From JBBRHH01 sp963788015 (GTDB taxonomy: Bacteria; Planctomycetota; Phycisphaerae; Tepidisphaerales; Tepidisphaeraceae): DNA of 64,000 bases. Positions 1-8,456 of this stretch are shown one piece after another (position 1 is the stretch's first letter; each line of letters begins with the position of its first letter). The notes below the pieces were generated by a model. The model saw only the letters and a list, made by a program, of their open reading frames with translations, was not told where the DNA came from and did no database searches. The DNA is taken from positions 682,001 to 746,000 of the forward strand of contig CAWBEY010000012.1 of assembly GCA_963788015.1 (NCBI GenBank). The letters run 5' to 3'. Position numbers and translations under genes: made by a program.

Positions 1-167
1 ACGCCGTCCTCCGAATCAACAACACCGACCTGCGCGGCGACGATCAACAAAAAGTCCGCATCCTCACCCCCGAAGACTACCACCTCCCGAAAGACGTCGT
101 CCTCACCGGCGAACCCAAAGAAATCCGCTTCCGCCTGATCCCCCGCCCCCACGACGCCGAACCCTGA
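1..167 (+). CDS. C-terminal end of an unidentified protein (partial)
   Basis: An open frame enters from the left edge and reads 54 codons to a TGA at 165-167, ending ...RLIPRPHDAEP. Its codon use, with C/G in third positions, matches the neighbouring genes, and it contains charged, ordinary globular sequence (TPEDYHLPKDVVLTGEPKEI). The start lies outside the window, so the family cannot be named. Nothing in the fragment resembles a catalytic motif. Confidence 0.5.
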   Translation, partial: AVLRINNTDLRGDDQQKVRILTPEDYHLPKDVVLTGEPKEIRFRLIPRPHDAEP

Positions 168-674
168 TCAAACGCCAAATTAACGTAGTATCCCTTCGAT
201 CGTAATTTGGTGAGTCGAGACCTTGTAGGGCCCGGCTCGCGGGACCTCTACCGTCTGCGGCAATGCTTGCACCCCCTCTTTCCCCCTCTCCCGGTACGCC
301 ACTGGGATCCCGCCTCAGCGGGAGGTGGAAGGGTCGGGGTGAGGGCTCTCTGCTATCCCCAACAGCTCCAGCTCGTTCCTCATCTACGCGTATCAGCCGT
401 CGTAGGTGTCCGGCTCGCCGCACCTCCATCGCCTGCGGCAGTGCACAAAATTTAATTAACGTAGATGAGGTAGTAGGGCGTGCATCTCACGCCATCAATC
501 CCCCATGCGAAACACATCACCCCGCAACTCGAAATAACACCACCCAACCCAACGCCACTACCAAGCCCCAAAACCAAACGTCGGAGCGTCCGCCTCGCCA
601 GACCGTCTTCGCCCCAATCACCACCTTCCCCCAAACCTTCCCTCCCGCCCGCTTTCGACTACCTTACCCCCTCC
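168..674. repeat. Intergenic repeat cassette flanked by an 11-bp direct repeat
   Basis: This 500-bp gap has no convincing gene. It holds several repeat pieces. AATTAACGTAG occurs at 178-188 and again at 454-464. A 35-bp unit at 232-266 recurs at 410-444 with 29 of 35 bases identical. A 30-bp GC-rich block at 320-349 is found in perfect inverted orientation at 13340-13369. The stretch after 470 (TAGGGCGTGCATCTCACGCC) contains a small hairpin. It looks like a mosaic of interspersed, non-coding repeats, possibly a non-autonomous mobile cassette. No transposase is present. Confidence 0.5.
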
Positions 675-1737
675 ATGATCCGCGTCCTGCACCTCCTCCC
701 CCACCACGCCGATTTCCAAACCGCCCGGTCAGTCCAGCAGCTCGCCGCCGACCGTTCCGGCCTCATCTCCTCCACCACCCGCACCATCGGCCCCGCCGGC
801 CATTTCCCCACCCTTCCCCGCGCCCCTCTTCTCCTTCCCCCACGACTCCACCTTCGACCTCCTCCACGCGTGGGGCCACACCGCCCTCACCCTCGCCGCC
901 CTCAAAACCCGCCGCCCCATCCTCTTCTCCCCAACCCATCCCATCCGCCCCCTCTCCATCCGCTGGCCGCGCGCCATCATGCCCTACCGCAACCTCCACA
1001 TTCTCCTCCCCACCACCACCCTCCACCGCGCCTTCGTCGGCCGCGGCATCGACCCCGCCCGCTGCCACCTCATCCGCCCCGGCGTCGATTTCTCACGCAT
1101 CCGCCGCCGCCGCGACCCCGATCTCCGCCGCGCCCTCGGCTTCAACAACGACGATCACGTCTTCCTCACCATCGGCGAATCCACCCGCCCCGCCAACCAC
1201 CGCCTGGCCATCTGGGCCATTGCCCTCATCCACGAAACCGACCGCCACGCCAAAATCCTCTCCTGGGGCCGCGGCGACGCCGCCCCCTCCCTCGCCGCCT
1301 TCGGCGCCTCCCTCCGCCGCCCCGGCCTTTTCCGCGACGCTCAGCAAGCCCTCCGCCGTCCCCTCGAATTCGAAGATCTCCTCCCCGCCGCCGACACCCT
1401 TCTCATCACCGCCAGCGGCATCGTCCCCACCCTTCCCATCTCCATCGCCATGGCCGCCGCCCTCCCCATCGTCTCCACCGTCACCTCCACCATCAGCGAA
1501 CTTTTAGAAGACCGCCACACCGCCCTCATGACCGGCCAAGCCTCCCCCCAACCCCTGGCCCGCCGAATCCTAGACCTCCGCGACGACCCCACCCTCCAAT
1601 GGCGCCTCGCCGACACCGCCCGCACCGAAGCCTACCAACACTGCTCCCTAACCCGCTCCCTCGACCAGCACCGCACTCTCTACCAGCAACTGGTAACCGG
1701 CCACAAGGAAATCGGTGCGGACTATTCCCACCATTAG
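675..1737 (+). CDS. GT4-type glycosyltransferase (one frameshift)
   Basis: Predicted group 1 (GT4, GT-B fold) glycosyltransferase that would move a sugar from a nucleotide donor to a cell-surface glycan or lipid. The first part, MIRVLHLLPHHADFQTAR from 675, is the Rossmann-like N-terminus. The frame changes between about 770 and 825, after which FDLLHAWGHTALTLA, then HLIRPGVDFSR and FLTIGESTRPANHR, follow the usual order of the family. The donor-site region FEDLLPAADTLLITASG and the helix PISIAMAAALPIVSTVTSTISEL occupy the usual C-terminal positions (the second shortened from the classic E-x7-E pattern). About 354 codons in total, a normal length. The frameshift is probably a sequencing indel. 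No neighbouring glycan genes are seen on the right. Confidence 0.75.
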
Positions 1738-1789
1738 AACGTCGGCCAATGAACTACAGCCGAGCGCGAATAGGCCGGCCCGAAAAGTT

Positions 1790-2433
1790 CTAGGCTGTCG
1801 GGGCCGATGGCACCTTCACTTCCAGAAAATGCCACTGATTGATTCGCTCCCACCCAAATAAATATTCATTCGCCAACTCGACGGCGACTTCCTCGCGACC
1901 CTTGGACTGTGGATAGGCCAGCCGGTTTCCCGGCTTTGTCCGGTGGCCATCGTGCATACAGAACACCGTGCCCACACCACGGTCTGATTTGTTCACATAC
2001 ACAGCACTATCCGTGATCATGAAGAACCGGCCACGTATACCCCTGCGCACACGCCAACTCCACCGCCTCTATGTCGGAGTAGCGTCAATCCGCCCATGAT
2101 CTTGAGCTCCCTGTTTGCTGGTCTTGAACTTCAGCTCAATGGCACAGGAGGCCTTCTTCCCTGGAAATTCACAGGTGATGTCGATGTACTTGTTACTGTC
2201 TCTGATGCTCTCGCATTTGCTTCCAGGTCCACAACAAACCGATCATCTCGCTGCGTGCAGTAGAGAGTGCCCAGTGAAGCAATGATCTGTGCGAAGTAAT
2301 GCTGGATGGGCGATTCGGTGTGAATTGAGTGGCGTTGGTCCATGAACCCGGACTTCAACAATCGCCATGACTCCGACAGAACCATTTCGAGCCGCTTCTT
2401 GTAGTCAGACGGAATTCGGTCGGCTTCACGCAT
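1790..2433 (-). CDS. Unidentified protein with a PD-(D/E)xK-like core (frameshifted)
   Basis: Joined from at least three frames on the minus strand, about 215 codons. It starts MREADRIPSDYKKRLEMVL at 2433. After a shift near 2230 it reads SNKYIDITCEFPGKK, then ASCAIELKFKTSKQ and DIEAVELACAQGY. The last part is MITDSAVYVNKSDRG ... WHFLEVKVPSA. The spacing D-x(about 12)-E-x-K with hydrophobic strands around it resembles the catalytic core of PD-(D/E)xK nucleases. That is an inference from the motif only. Base composition is lower in GC than the flanks, which suggests acquisition. It may be a restriction or defence-type gene, intact apart from sequencing indels, or a decayed one. Confidence 0.45.
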
Positions 2434-2441
2434 CTTAACCT

Positions 2442-2629
2442 TCTAAAGGGAGAATTTACGGTCCATCCGGTCGTCCAAGCCATACGTCCTTGCCAACCAC
2501 GAGCGGCAAAATACGGAATACGATTTTCTCTGGTTCGGCGATGCCACTATTGATGAGAGTCGAATGGATGCAAAAAATTATATTCAGGCCTTACAGTCAA
2601 TAGTGGAGCACCTTGGATCAGAGGGTTGA
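2442..2629 (+). pseudogene. Possible remnant of a small gene
   Basis: An open frame without a usable start runs to TGA at 2627-2629 and encodes about 60 residues, including KPYVLANHERQNTEYD and MDAKNYIQALQSIVEHLG. The sequence looks like the end of a real globular protein (charged helices, no low complexity), and its composition matches the lower-GC nuclease-like gene to its left. A start could only be ATG at about 2567, which would leave 20 residues. It may be a truncated gene end. No family is recognised. Confidence 0.25.
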
Positions 2630-2713
2630 ACTACATCCTCGCCAGAAAAACATCAGAGCAAAGCACAGGACTGCGATCTCGCGAGTAGGATGGGTACAAG
2701 CCCCCGGTGCGCC

Positions 2714-3337
2714 ATGATTCGACTTGCCATCAAACTTCCACTCCTCCTCTCATCCACACTATTCTTGTTGACCATGGCTCTCTGGACCAGAACGCAGTTT
2801 GTGGACGATACCATATCGTGCGAAGTGGTCCGTACAGTTTCTGGAGAGTCTTATCGAGGCGGCGAGAGTATGGGCACAATTCCTGGTGCTCTTTTTTTTG
2901 GTCATTCGCAATTTCGTCAGCCACCCTCTTCGGCAGTTATCGACAAGATTGCTCGCTACGCACATTTCGCGTGGAAGCACGAGGCAGCGGCCTCACCAAT
3001 TGCATGGCTGGATCGCCTGGTTGGACATGCAGATTGGCTTGCATCTCCCACATTCGATCATTGTGGATTTTACTACGGCACTTTGGAAATACCGGCCAAT
3101 GGAGGTGGCGTCAATTCCTTGGACAATGCCGTGCTAACAATCCCCTGCTGGAGCATGGCCGCTGTGACGGGCATATTTCCCTTCGCCCATTTCTCACGCC
3201 GAATCCGCAGGCACGCAATCCGCAAGCGGCGTCAGAAATCCGGACACTGCATCGCATGCGGCTACGACCTTCGCTTCAACGACTCCAAAGTATGTCCCGA
3301 ATGCGGCTCCGCCGTCATGGCAAAATCGGCCGCATAG
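2714..3337 (+). CDS. Membrane protein with C-terminal zinc ribbon, planctomycete type
   Basis: About 207 residues. A hydrophobic segment (KLPLLLSSTLFLLTMALW) follows the start, then an extracytoplasmic domain of about 120 residues, a second hydrophobic stretch (CWSMAAVTGIFPFAHF), a basic linker (SRRIRRHAIRKRRQ) and a C-terminal ribbon GHCIACGYDLRFN...CPECGS. The four cysteines of the ribbon are those of the small zinc ribbon that recurs at the C-terminus of many planctomycete membrane proteins. Its function is unknown. An ATG 24 bases upstream (2690) is an alternative start. I prefer 2714 because the hydrophobic segment then begins the protein. Confidence 0.65.
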   Translation: MIRLAIKLPLLLSSTLFLLTMALWTRTQFVDDTISCEVVRTVSGESYRGGESMGTIPGALFFGHSQFRQPPSSAVIDKIARYAHFAWKHEAAASPIAWLDRLVGHADWLASPTFDHCGFYYGTLEIPANGGGVNSLDNAVLTIPCWSMAAVTGIFPFAHFSRRIRRHAIRKRRQKSGHCIACGYDLRFNDSKVCPECGSAVMAKSAA

Positions 3338-3570
3338 GAGTGCAGTAACTGTTTGCCACCAGAAAATCGGCATTCTGAGTACGTTGTTCCAGTTGTGCCC
3401 GCCCTATCCATGGCAGCCTCAACTGCATTTTTAAGGCGCAAATAGGGGTTTTGGCATCTGACGGTAAACCGTTACGGAGGGCAGGAAAGTCTAAGGGGTC
3501 GGGAGTCATTGATTGACATTCCGCTCCGAAGGCTGTCACGATTGGGAAAAGGGGATAAGGGGTACTTATC
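3338..3570. other. Non-coding stretch ending in the IS target site
   Basis: I see no gene here. The right end holds half of a palindrome, AAAGGGGATAAG at 3548-3559, whose other half was split off by the insertion sequence and now lies at 5057-5071. GTACTTATC at 3562-3570 is the left copy of the target duplication. Confidence 0.5.
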
Positions 3571-3591
3571 CTAATGGCATCAAGTTAAGCC
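3571..3591 (+). repeat. Left terminal inverted repeat of the IS
   Basis: A 21-bp sequence identical to the reverse complement of 5036-5056. It defines the left end of the element, next to the GTACTTATC target duplication. Confidence 0.9.
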
Positions 3592-3692
3592 ATAACTCCA
3601 CGCCGTTAATGCACTTACTACATTTGCGCAATACGTAGCCTCCTGTCAGAATGGTGGTGCTTTGAAAATCACCAACCAACAGGAGGCCACGG

Positions 3693-5042
3693 ATGGCAAG
3701 TATCGGCTCGTCGCTGCAACGGATCAAGGACAATCCGCTGTGCATGCTGGACCGTGCAACCGTCGAGGAGGTTTGCCGGGAGTGCCGGCATGTGTGGCGC
3801 GATCGACAACTGGATCCGCTGGCCACCATTGGATTGTTCATCCAGCAGGTCGTCCACGGCAATACACCCTGCAGCGAAGTGCGTCATATCGCCGGCAAAT
3901 CCTTTACGCCGCAGGCTTACTGCGAGGCGCGGGCACGCCTCCCGCTGGCCGTCTACCGCGGACTGCTGACGGCGGTGCATGATGTGATATACCCGACGAC
4001 GACCCAGCCACAACATCTGTGGCATGGGCACCGCACTTTCCACGTCGATGGCTCCAGCTTCTCCATGCCTGACACGCCGGAATTGCGTAAGGTCTTCGGC
4101 GCGCCCTCGGGGCAGAAAGAAGGATGCGGCTTTCCAGCGGCCCATCTGCTGGTGCTCTTCAACGCCGCCACGGGACAGCTCTTCGATACCTGGGCCGGGC
4201 CACTGCGCACGGGGGATATTGCCCAGACGCCCGAGGTCCATGCTCATCTGAACCCGGGCGATATTCTCATCGGCGATGACAGCTTCAGCAGCTACGCCCA
4301 TATGGCGATGCTCCAGCAGCAGGGATTGCACGGGTTGTTCCCCATCCACCATCTGCGGATCGTGGACTTCACGAAAGGCAGGCCGCACACCGACGAGGGC
4401 AAGAACGCCGTGGCGGGCATGCCTCGATCCCGATGGATCAAATCGTTGGGAAAGGAAGATCAGCTGGTGGAGTATTTCAAGCCGCAGCAGAAGGCGCTGT
4501 GGATGAGCCAGGCGGATTATGACGCGTTGCCCGAATCGCTCATCGTGCGGGAATTGCGTCGCACGGTGACGCGGCCGGGGCTGGGCCACGTGACGCTGAA
4601 GCTGATGACGACGCTACAGGATGAAAAGAAGTACCCGGCCAGCGAGTTGCTGGAACTTCGGCTGCGCCGCTGGGACGTGGAGACAAATCTGGGGCATTTG
4701 AAGACGACGATGAAAATGGACGTGTTGCGATGTAAGACGGAAGCGGGTGTTCGCAAGGAGCTGGTCATCTTCTGCATTGTCTACAATTGCGTGCGGGCGG
4801 TGATGATGCAGGCCGCCCACCGTCAGGACGTGCCGGTGAGCCGGATCAGCTTCGCCGATGCTTACAAATGGATCCGACATGCGGGTCCCGACGACACATT
4901 GCCGACATTGCTGGTGGTCCCGCTACGCCCCAACCGTGCGGAGCCGCGATGCAGGAAGCGGAGACCCAAACAGTACGATCTGATGAGCAAGCCGAGAGAC
5001 GAGTTGCGGAGAAAGCTACGAAATGACGCGCAAAAGGCTTAA
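3693..5042 (+). CDS. IS4-family DDE transposase
   Basis: A 449-residue transposase catalysing cut-and-paste movement of its own element. The DDE residues sit in FHVDGSSFSMPD (first Asp, about residue 116), ILIGDDSFSSYA (second Asp, about 193) and the C-terminal RRWDVETNLGHLKTTMKMD, which is the IS4 'Y/R-x2-R-x3-E-x6-K' signature with E and K in place. A strong ribosome-binding site AGGAGG lies eight bases before the ATG. The frame is intact, unlike most genes here. It is the only gene of the element. Confidence 0.93.
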   Translation: MASIGSSLQRIKDNPLCMLDRATVEEVCRECRHVWRDRQLDPLATIGLFIQQVVHGNTPCSEVRHIAGKSFTPQAYCEARARLPLAVYRGLLTAVHDVIYPTTTQPQHLWHGHRTFHVDGSSFSMPDTPELRKVFGAPSGQKEGCGFPAAHLLVLFNAATGQLFDTWAGPLRTGDIAQTPEVHAHLNPGDILIGDDSFSSYAHMAMLQQQGLHGLFPIHHLRIVDFTKGRPHTDEGKNAVAGMPRSRWIKSLGKEDQLVEYFKPQQKALWMSQADYDALPESLIVRELRRTVTRPGLGHVTLKLMTTLQDEKKYPASELLELRLRRWDVETNLGHLKTTMKMDVLRCKTEAGVRKELVIFCIVYNCVRAVMMQAAHRQDVPVSRISFADAYKWIRHAGPDDTLPTLLVVPLRPNRAEPRCRKRRPKQYDLMSKPRDELRRKLRNDAQKA

Positions 5043-5056
5043 CTTGATGCCATTAG
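5036..5056 (-). repeat. Right terminal inverted repeat of the IS
   Basis: Perfect inverted copy of 3571-3591. It contains the TAA stop codon (5040-5042) of the transposase. Confidence 0.9.
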
Positions 5057-5232
5057 GTACTTATCCCCTTTCCTTGGGCAACATCACCCCGCAGACCCTC
5101 AGTCCATCGGGCACGTGGTCTCCGGGAACGCCGAGTAATCCAGTGCCAACCATGGCACCAAGCGAGTTACCACATAAGGCGGTGATATGGACTGGACGTT
5201 GCCCGCCGATCGCCCTTTAATTCCTGTTTTGG
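5057..5232. other. IS right flank with a short minus-strand open frame
   Basis: The right target duplication is 5057-5065. A minus-strand frame of about 50 codons ends at TAA 5061-5063 (...VPGDHVPDGLRV...LPKERG). It has no clear start and an upstream stop at about 5216. It could be the end of a truncated gene, but I cannot identify it. Confidence 0.25.
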
Positions 5233-5253
5233 ATGGGTTGTAATTTCGGAGGC

Positions 5254-5580
5254 ATGGACAATCATGCTAAGAATATGATTCCAATACCTTATCATCGGCC
5301 GAGGCCATCGAGATCAATAGACCCGGTCGGACTGGCGGGCGTATTAACGGGTGCTTCGGGAATTGCGGCGACTGTTATAATTTTTCTGCACAGATTACCG
5401 CAGTCAATTACTATACCGCTATTTTATATGATTCTGGTGGATGGGATCTCAGCCATTATCCTCGCAATGATCGCGCGGCGAAGAGGACTTAAGTACTCCG
5501 GTCCTGGCGATGCTTTAGTTATTTTGGGTGCGGTTCTCGGCATTATTGATCTAGTTCTATTCTTGTCCTTGAATGCTTAG
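5254..5580 (+). CDS. Small membrane protein, unknown function
   Basis: About 108 residues with a polar, proline- and arginine-rich start (YHRPRPSRS) and three hydrophobic segments: VGLAGVLTGASGIAATVIIF, ITIPLFYMILVDGISAII and ALVILGAVLGIIDLVLFL. It probably sits in the inner membrane with a cytoplasmic N-terminus. GGAGG at 5248-5252 is too close to this ATG to be an ordinary ribosome-binding site, so the start is uncertain: 5233 and 5275 are in-frame alternatives. Lower GC than its neighbours. The family is not recognised. Confidence 0.55.
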   Translation: MDNHAKNMIPIPYHRPRPSRSIDPVGLAGVLTGASGIAATVIIFLHRLPQSITIPLFYMILVDGISAIILAMIARRRGLKYSGPGDALVILGAVLGIIDLVLFLSLNA

Positions 5581-5618
5581 GCGGTAACGACTAAAGGTGG
5601 CGGTAACGACTAAAGGTG
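5581..5618 (+). repeat. Exact 19-bp tandem duplication
   Basis: GCGGTAACGACTAAAGGTG occurs twice back to back (5581-5599 and 5600-5618), immediately after the stop codon of the small membrane protein. Confidence 0.9.
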
Positions 5619-5798
5619 ACGCGAACCTGGACCTTCATAATAAGCTGGGCCAACCCGGACTTCGTGGTTCACTCAATCCTCATCTTCATCCCCCTCCGCC
5701 CATAACTTGGCGCCCCGCCCTTGCCAACAAGCCCAAGCTCAAAAACAAACCACCACCACACCCCTCCCATCCCCCGCCGGCCAATCCCCCCCGCACCG

Positions 5799-5846
5799 CT
5801 TCGTGCCTTCGTGCCTTCGTGCCTTCGTGCCTTCGCGACTTCGTGG
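5799..5846 (+). repeat. Octamer tandem repeat (CTTCGTGC type)
   Basis: Six consecutive 8-bp units, four of them CTTCGTGC, followed by CTTCGCGA and CTTCGTGG, in a non-coding stretch. Related 'CTCCGTGCCTC...CTCCGTGGTG' tracts lie at about 5971-5995 and 20820-20862. Tracts of this kind are common between genes in planctomycetes. Their role is not known. Confidence 0.85.
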
Positions 5847-6021
5847 TTCACCGCTTCTCCCATGGCCATCCCGCCCAAGCCCGCAGGCCCAAACAAGACA
5901 AACCCAAACTAAATCCGACGGCACCTCCGCATCTCTCTGCCCTCTGCGGTAAGTCCCCTCCTCTCCCCCTCCGTGCCTCAGTGTCTCCGTGGTGAATCCG
6001 GGTCCGCATTAAATCCCGCAC

Positions 6022-7854
6022 TCACTTCCCCTTCGGCTTCACCGTGGCCGGCGGAATCAGCCCCTCCATCTGCTTCGCCTTCCCATCCGCACCCTCCTTG
6101 TGATACATGTCCGCCAGCTTTTGTGCGACGATCGTTCTTGCGCTGATCATGTTCTCATCCGAAGCCTTCGCGCTGCTCATGATCAACTGCATCACCTTCT
6201 CGTACGCCGTCTGCAGTTTCCCCGGGTCGGCCTTGGTGCCCAGTTCCTCGATGCGCTGCTTGGCCAGGTCGAGCACCTGCTGGTCCCGCGAAAAATTCAT
6301 CAGAGGATACAGATAGCTGTCCACTGTCTTCCCCACATCGTCCCTCGCCAGCCACAGATCCCCCTCCACAACCTTGATGTCCGCGACCAGATCCGGGCGG
6401 TTGCGTTCAACCAGCTTTGCAAGCCGATCATAAATCCTTGCCTTCGATTCGGTGGTCTTGATGCACGGCATCAGCCTTTCGAGCGCGTACAACGTGAAAT
6501 CCGGAAACTCCCCAACCGTGTCCTGCATCAGTCGGTCGGCCCAGAACTCCGCCGTTGGCTGATCCATGGTCCCGGCCGCGGCCTGCGCGCACAGATACAG
6601 CCAGCTGCGCGGATTGTTCGGCGAGGCGTTCAGTGAACGGACAATCATGATCCGCGACAGATCCGCCGTTGCACTCTGCTGGGCCTCGTTCTGCCGCGGC
6701 TTCTGGCGATCCATCCACGACGCCGCATCTCGAAAGGCATAGCTCTGTTCCAGGCGATCGATCGGTGAAGGCAACCGCATCGCCGCGGCCGACATCTTCA
6801 CGATGGAGTCCACGTAAAGCAGGTTGTTCTGCGGACTCTGCACGATCCCCTTGTAATAGTGATTTTCTTCGTACCGGCCGACGCCAAAGTCCCAATGCAT
6901 TTGCGGCTGGCTCACCAGCACCCCCAGCCATGCGTGACTCGTATCTATGTTCTTGCCGCGCCCAAAAGTGTAGATCGCCGGCACCCCGAATAGCTGGCAC
7001 ACGTTTTCGCTGAAATACGCCTGCTCAATGCAGACGCCGCCTAGTTTCCTGATGTTCTCCAGGGTGTATTCGATCTTGTCCCCCTTGCCGTGGGCGGGAC
7101 TCAACTTCTGTGTCCAGGGGACCGATTTGTACAGCTTGTCGGGAATGAGATCCGACGCCTTGTAGTTGGCCATCACCCAGTCGCGTTCGGCCTGCGACAG
7201 CCGCGTACCAACGACGTAGATCGACAGCTCAAACGGCAATGTGGCAGGATTGATTGCCAGTTGCTTTTCATGCGTGATGTAGTGCTTGTACGTCGCGAGC
7301 ATCGTGTCGGGCTCCATGGGCTTCTTCACCCAACTGGGCCCCTGAAAATCGTCCCATACGACTGCAAACGCCACGCAGAATTCCTGCCACCGCTCAAATC
7401 GCTTCGGATCCACATCCCGCAATTGCCTCAGGATCGCAAGTGCCTCGTCGATCTTGTCATCGCTGTGGAGCGCGTGCAGAAACCGGCTGCAAAATCGCGG
7501 CCGATCCAGCAGGTAAAGCGCCATCTCCTTGTCTTTCACCGTTTCAAATCGCGCGGCCGAATTCGCCAGACAGAAAATCTCCTCAAGCTGTGCGAACTGG
7601 TTTCCTTCTTCCGCCGGTTTTGTCGCCGCCTTGCCCCCTGCGATGCCGGGAAGGAGCATGTTCCCGAGCGTCGCATTCATCGTTGTATAGGTGCGCTTCA
7701 GATCCGCGCCCGAAGCAATGGCCTCCCGGACCGCCGAATACATTTCAGGGAACAACGGATACGGCCTGGAAGGATCCGAAACGGCCGCGCCCGGACAGCG
7801 CGTCGCGCACATAATCAGCAAAAGAAACGCCAACCGCCTGATAAACGTGGACAT
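6022..7854 (-). CDS. Secreted transglutaminase-like protein
   Basis: A 610-residue protein with a signal peptide (MSTFIRRLAFLLLIMCATRC...GAA). The ATG at 7854 has GGGAG nine bases upstream and is preferred over longer in-frame starts. Residues 270-325 hold the transglutaminase/papain-like triad: Cys275 in GGVCIEQAYF, His307 in DTSHAWLGVLV and Asp322 in HWDFGVGRY. The long C-terminal half is helical with TPR-like character (WLYLCAQAAAGTMDQPTAEF, LYALERLMPCIKTTESKARI). Such exported proteins are common in planctomycetes and may crosslink or cleave peptides outside the cytoplasm, but the substrate is unknown. The frame is intact over its whole length. Confidence 0.75.
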   Translation of the reverse strand: MSTFIRRLAFLLLIMCATRCPGAAVSDPSRPYPLFPEMYSAVREAIASGADLKRTYTTMNATLGNMLLPGIAGGKAATKPAEEGNQFAQLEEIFCLANSAARFETVKDKEMALYLLDRPRFCSRFLHALHSDDKIDEALAILRQLRDVDPKRFERWQEFCVAFAVVWDDFQGPSWVKKPMEPDTMLATYKHYITHEKQLAINPATLPFELSIYVVGTRLSQAERDWVMANYKASDLIPDKLYKSVPWTQKLSPAHGKGDKIEYTLENIRKLGGVCIEQAYFSENVCQLFGVPAIYTFGRGKNIDTSHAWLGVLVSQPQMHWDFGVGRYEENHYYKGIVQSPQNNLLYVDSIVKMSAAAMRLPSPIDRLEQSYAFRDAASWMDRQKPRQNEAQQSATADLSRIMIVRSLNASPNNPRSWLYLCAQAAAGTMDQPTAEFWADRLMQDTVGEFPDFTLYALERLMPCIKTTESKARIYDRLAKLVERNRPDLVADIKVVEGDLWLARDDVGKTVDSYLYPLMNFSRDQQVLDLAKQRIEELGTKADPGKLQTAYEKVMQLIMSSAKASDENMISARTIVAQKLADMYHKEGADGKAKQMEGLIPPATVKPKGK

Positions 7855-8456
7855 AAACGATTCTCCCGCACCGTGATGAACTTGAACAAAACGCCCCGAC
7901 AGCTGCGAATCATACCCAGCGCCAGCATCCCGACAAGCACAGAACAACCTGACATTGATATGGCCTAAACCGCGCGAGCGAGCCGTCCGTAACTCTTTGA
8001 CTGTGCCGGGTGAAAGCTGCTATGCAATTGCCCGGTGGACCGGCCGTTCAACTGGAGTAAACTGCTGGTGGAGTAGCTGGCGGATAAGAACTTAGACGGG
8101 GGAATTCTAAATGGACGCAGCCCCCCAATCTGCCCTAAACCACTGTCAATCCTCAATCCGCTCCCAACGCCACGTGAGCTTCCCCACGAATGGTGGGCGC
8201 GCCAAAAGACAGGACAATACCTGTCGTGGAGCGAATCATGGCAAAGCGGAAGTTCACACGGGAGTGCAAGATGTCAGCAGTTCAACTGGTCAACCAGCAA
8301 GGTTACAGCTGGAGATAGTTTAAACGGGTGTTAGGTTTATGTCAAGTATGTGATGGGCGGAAAAATGTTATATGGTGCGAATGGACGCGGGCGGTCTGGT
8401 GCGGCGAGTGGGATGCTACGGCGCGCACTTGGCGCGCGATTTAATTCAAGGATATT
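7855..8456. other. 600-bp gap with IS3 debris
   Basis: Apart from the IS3 orfA remnant at 8238-8318 I see no gene. Short open frames at 7965-8156 (minus) lack a ribosome-binding site and plausible protein composition. Confidence 0.4.
8238..8318 (+). pseudogene. Remnant of an IS3-family transposase orfA
   Basis: ATG at 8238 opens a 26-codon frame, MAKRKFTRECKMSAVQLVNQ followed by QGYSWR and a stop. The sequence matches the very start of the helix-turn-helix orfA of IS3-type transposases (the usual pattern is M-x-R-K-F-T-x-E-F-K-x-x-A-V-x-L-V). The rest of the element is missing, so this is a 5' stump of a deleted insertion sequence. Confidence 0.6.

Larger units (their letters stand above)
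3571..5056 (+). mobile_element. Complete IS4-type insertion sequence (1486 bp)
   Basis: The ends are perfect 21-bp inverted repeats, 3571-3591 and 5036-5056, starting CTAATGGCATCAAGTTAAGC. They are flanked by a 9-bp direct repeat GTACTTATC (3562-3570 and 5057-5065), the expected target duplication. One transposase gene fills the element and its TAA stop lies inside the right repeat. The intact repeats, intact gene and perfect target duplication point to a recent insertion. Removing the element restores a perfect 12-bp stem palindrome in the target. Confidence 0.93.

Noticed and set aside
263..1507. A 414-codon plus-strand frame of Pro/Ser/Ala
   Set aside because: A GC-rich shadow of the GT4 gene in another frame, with no globular features.
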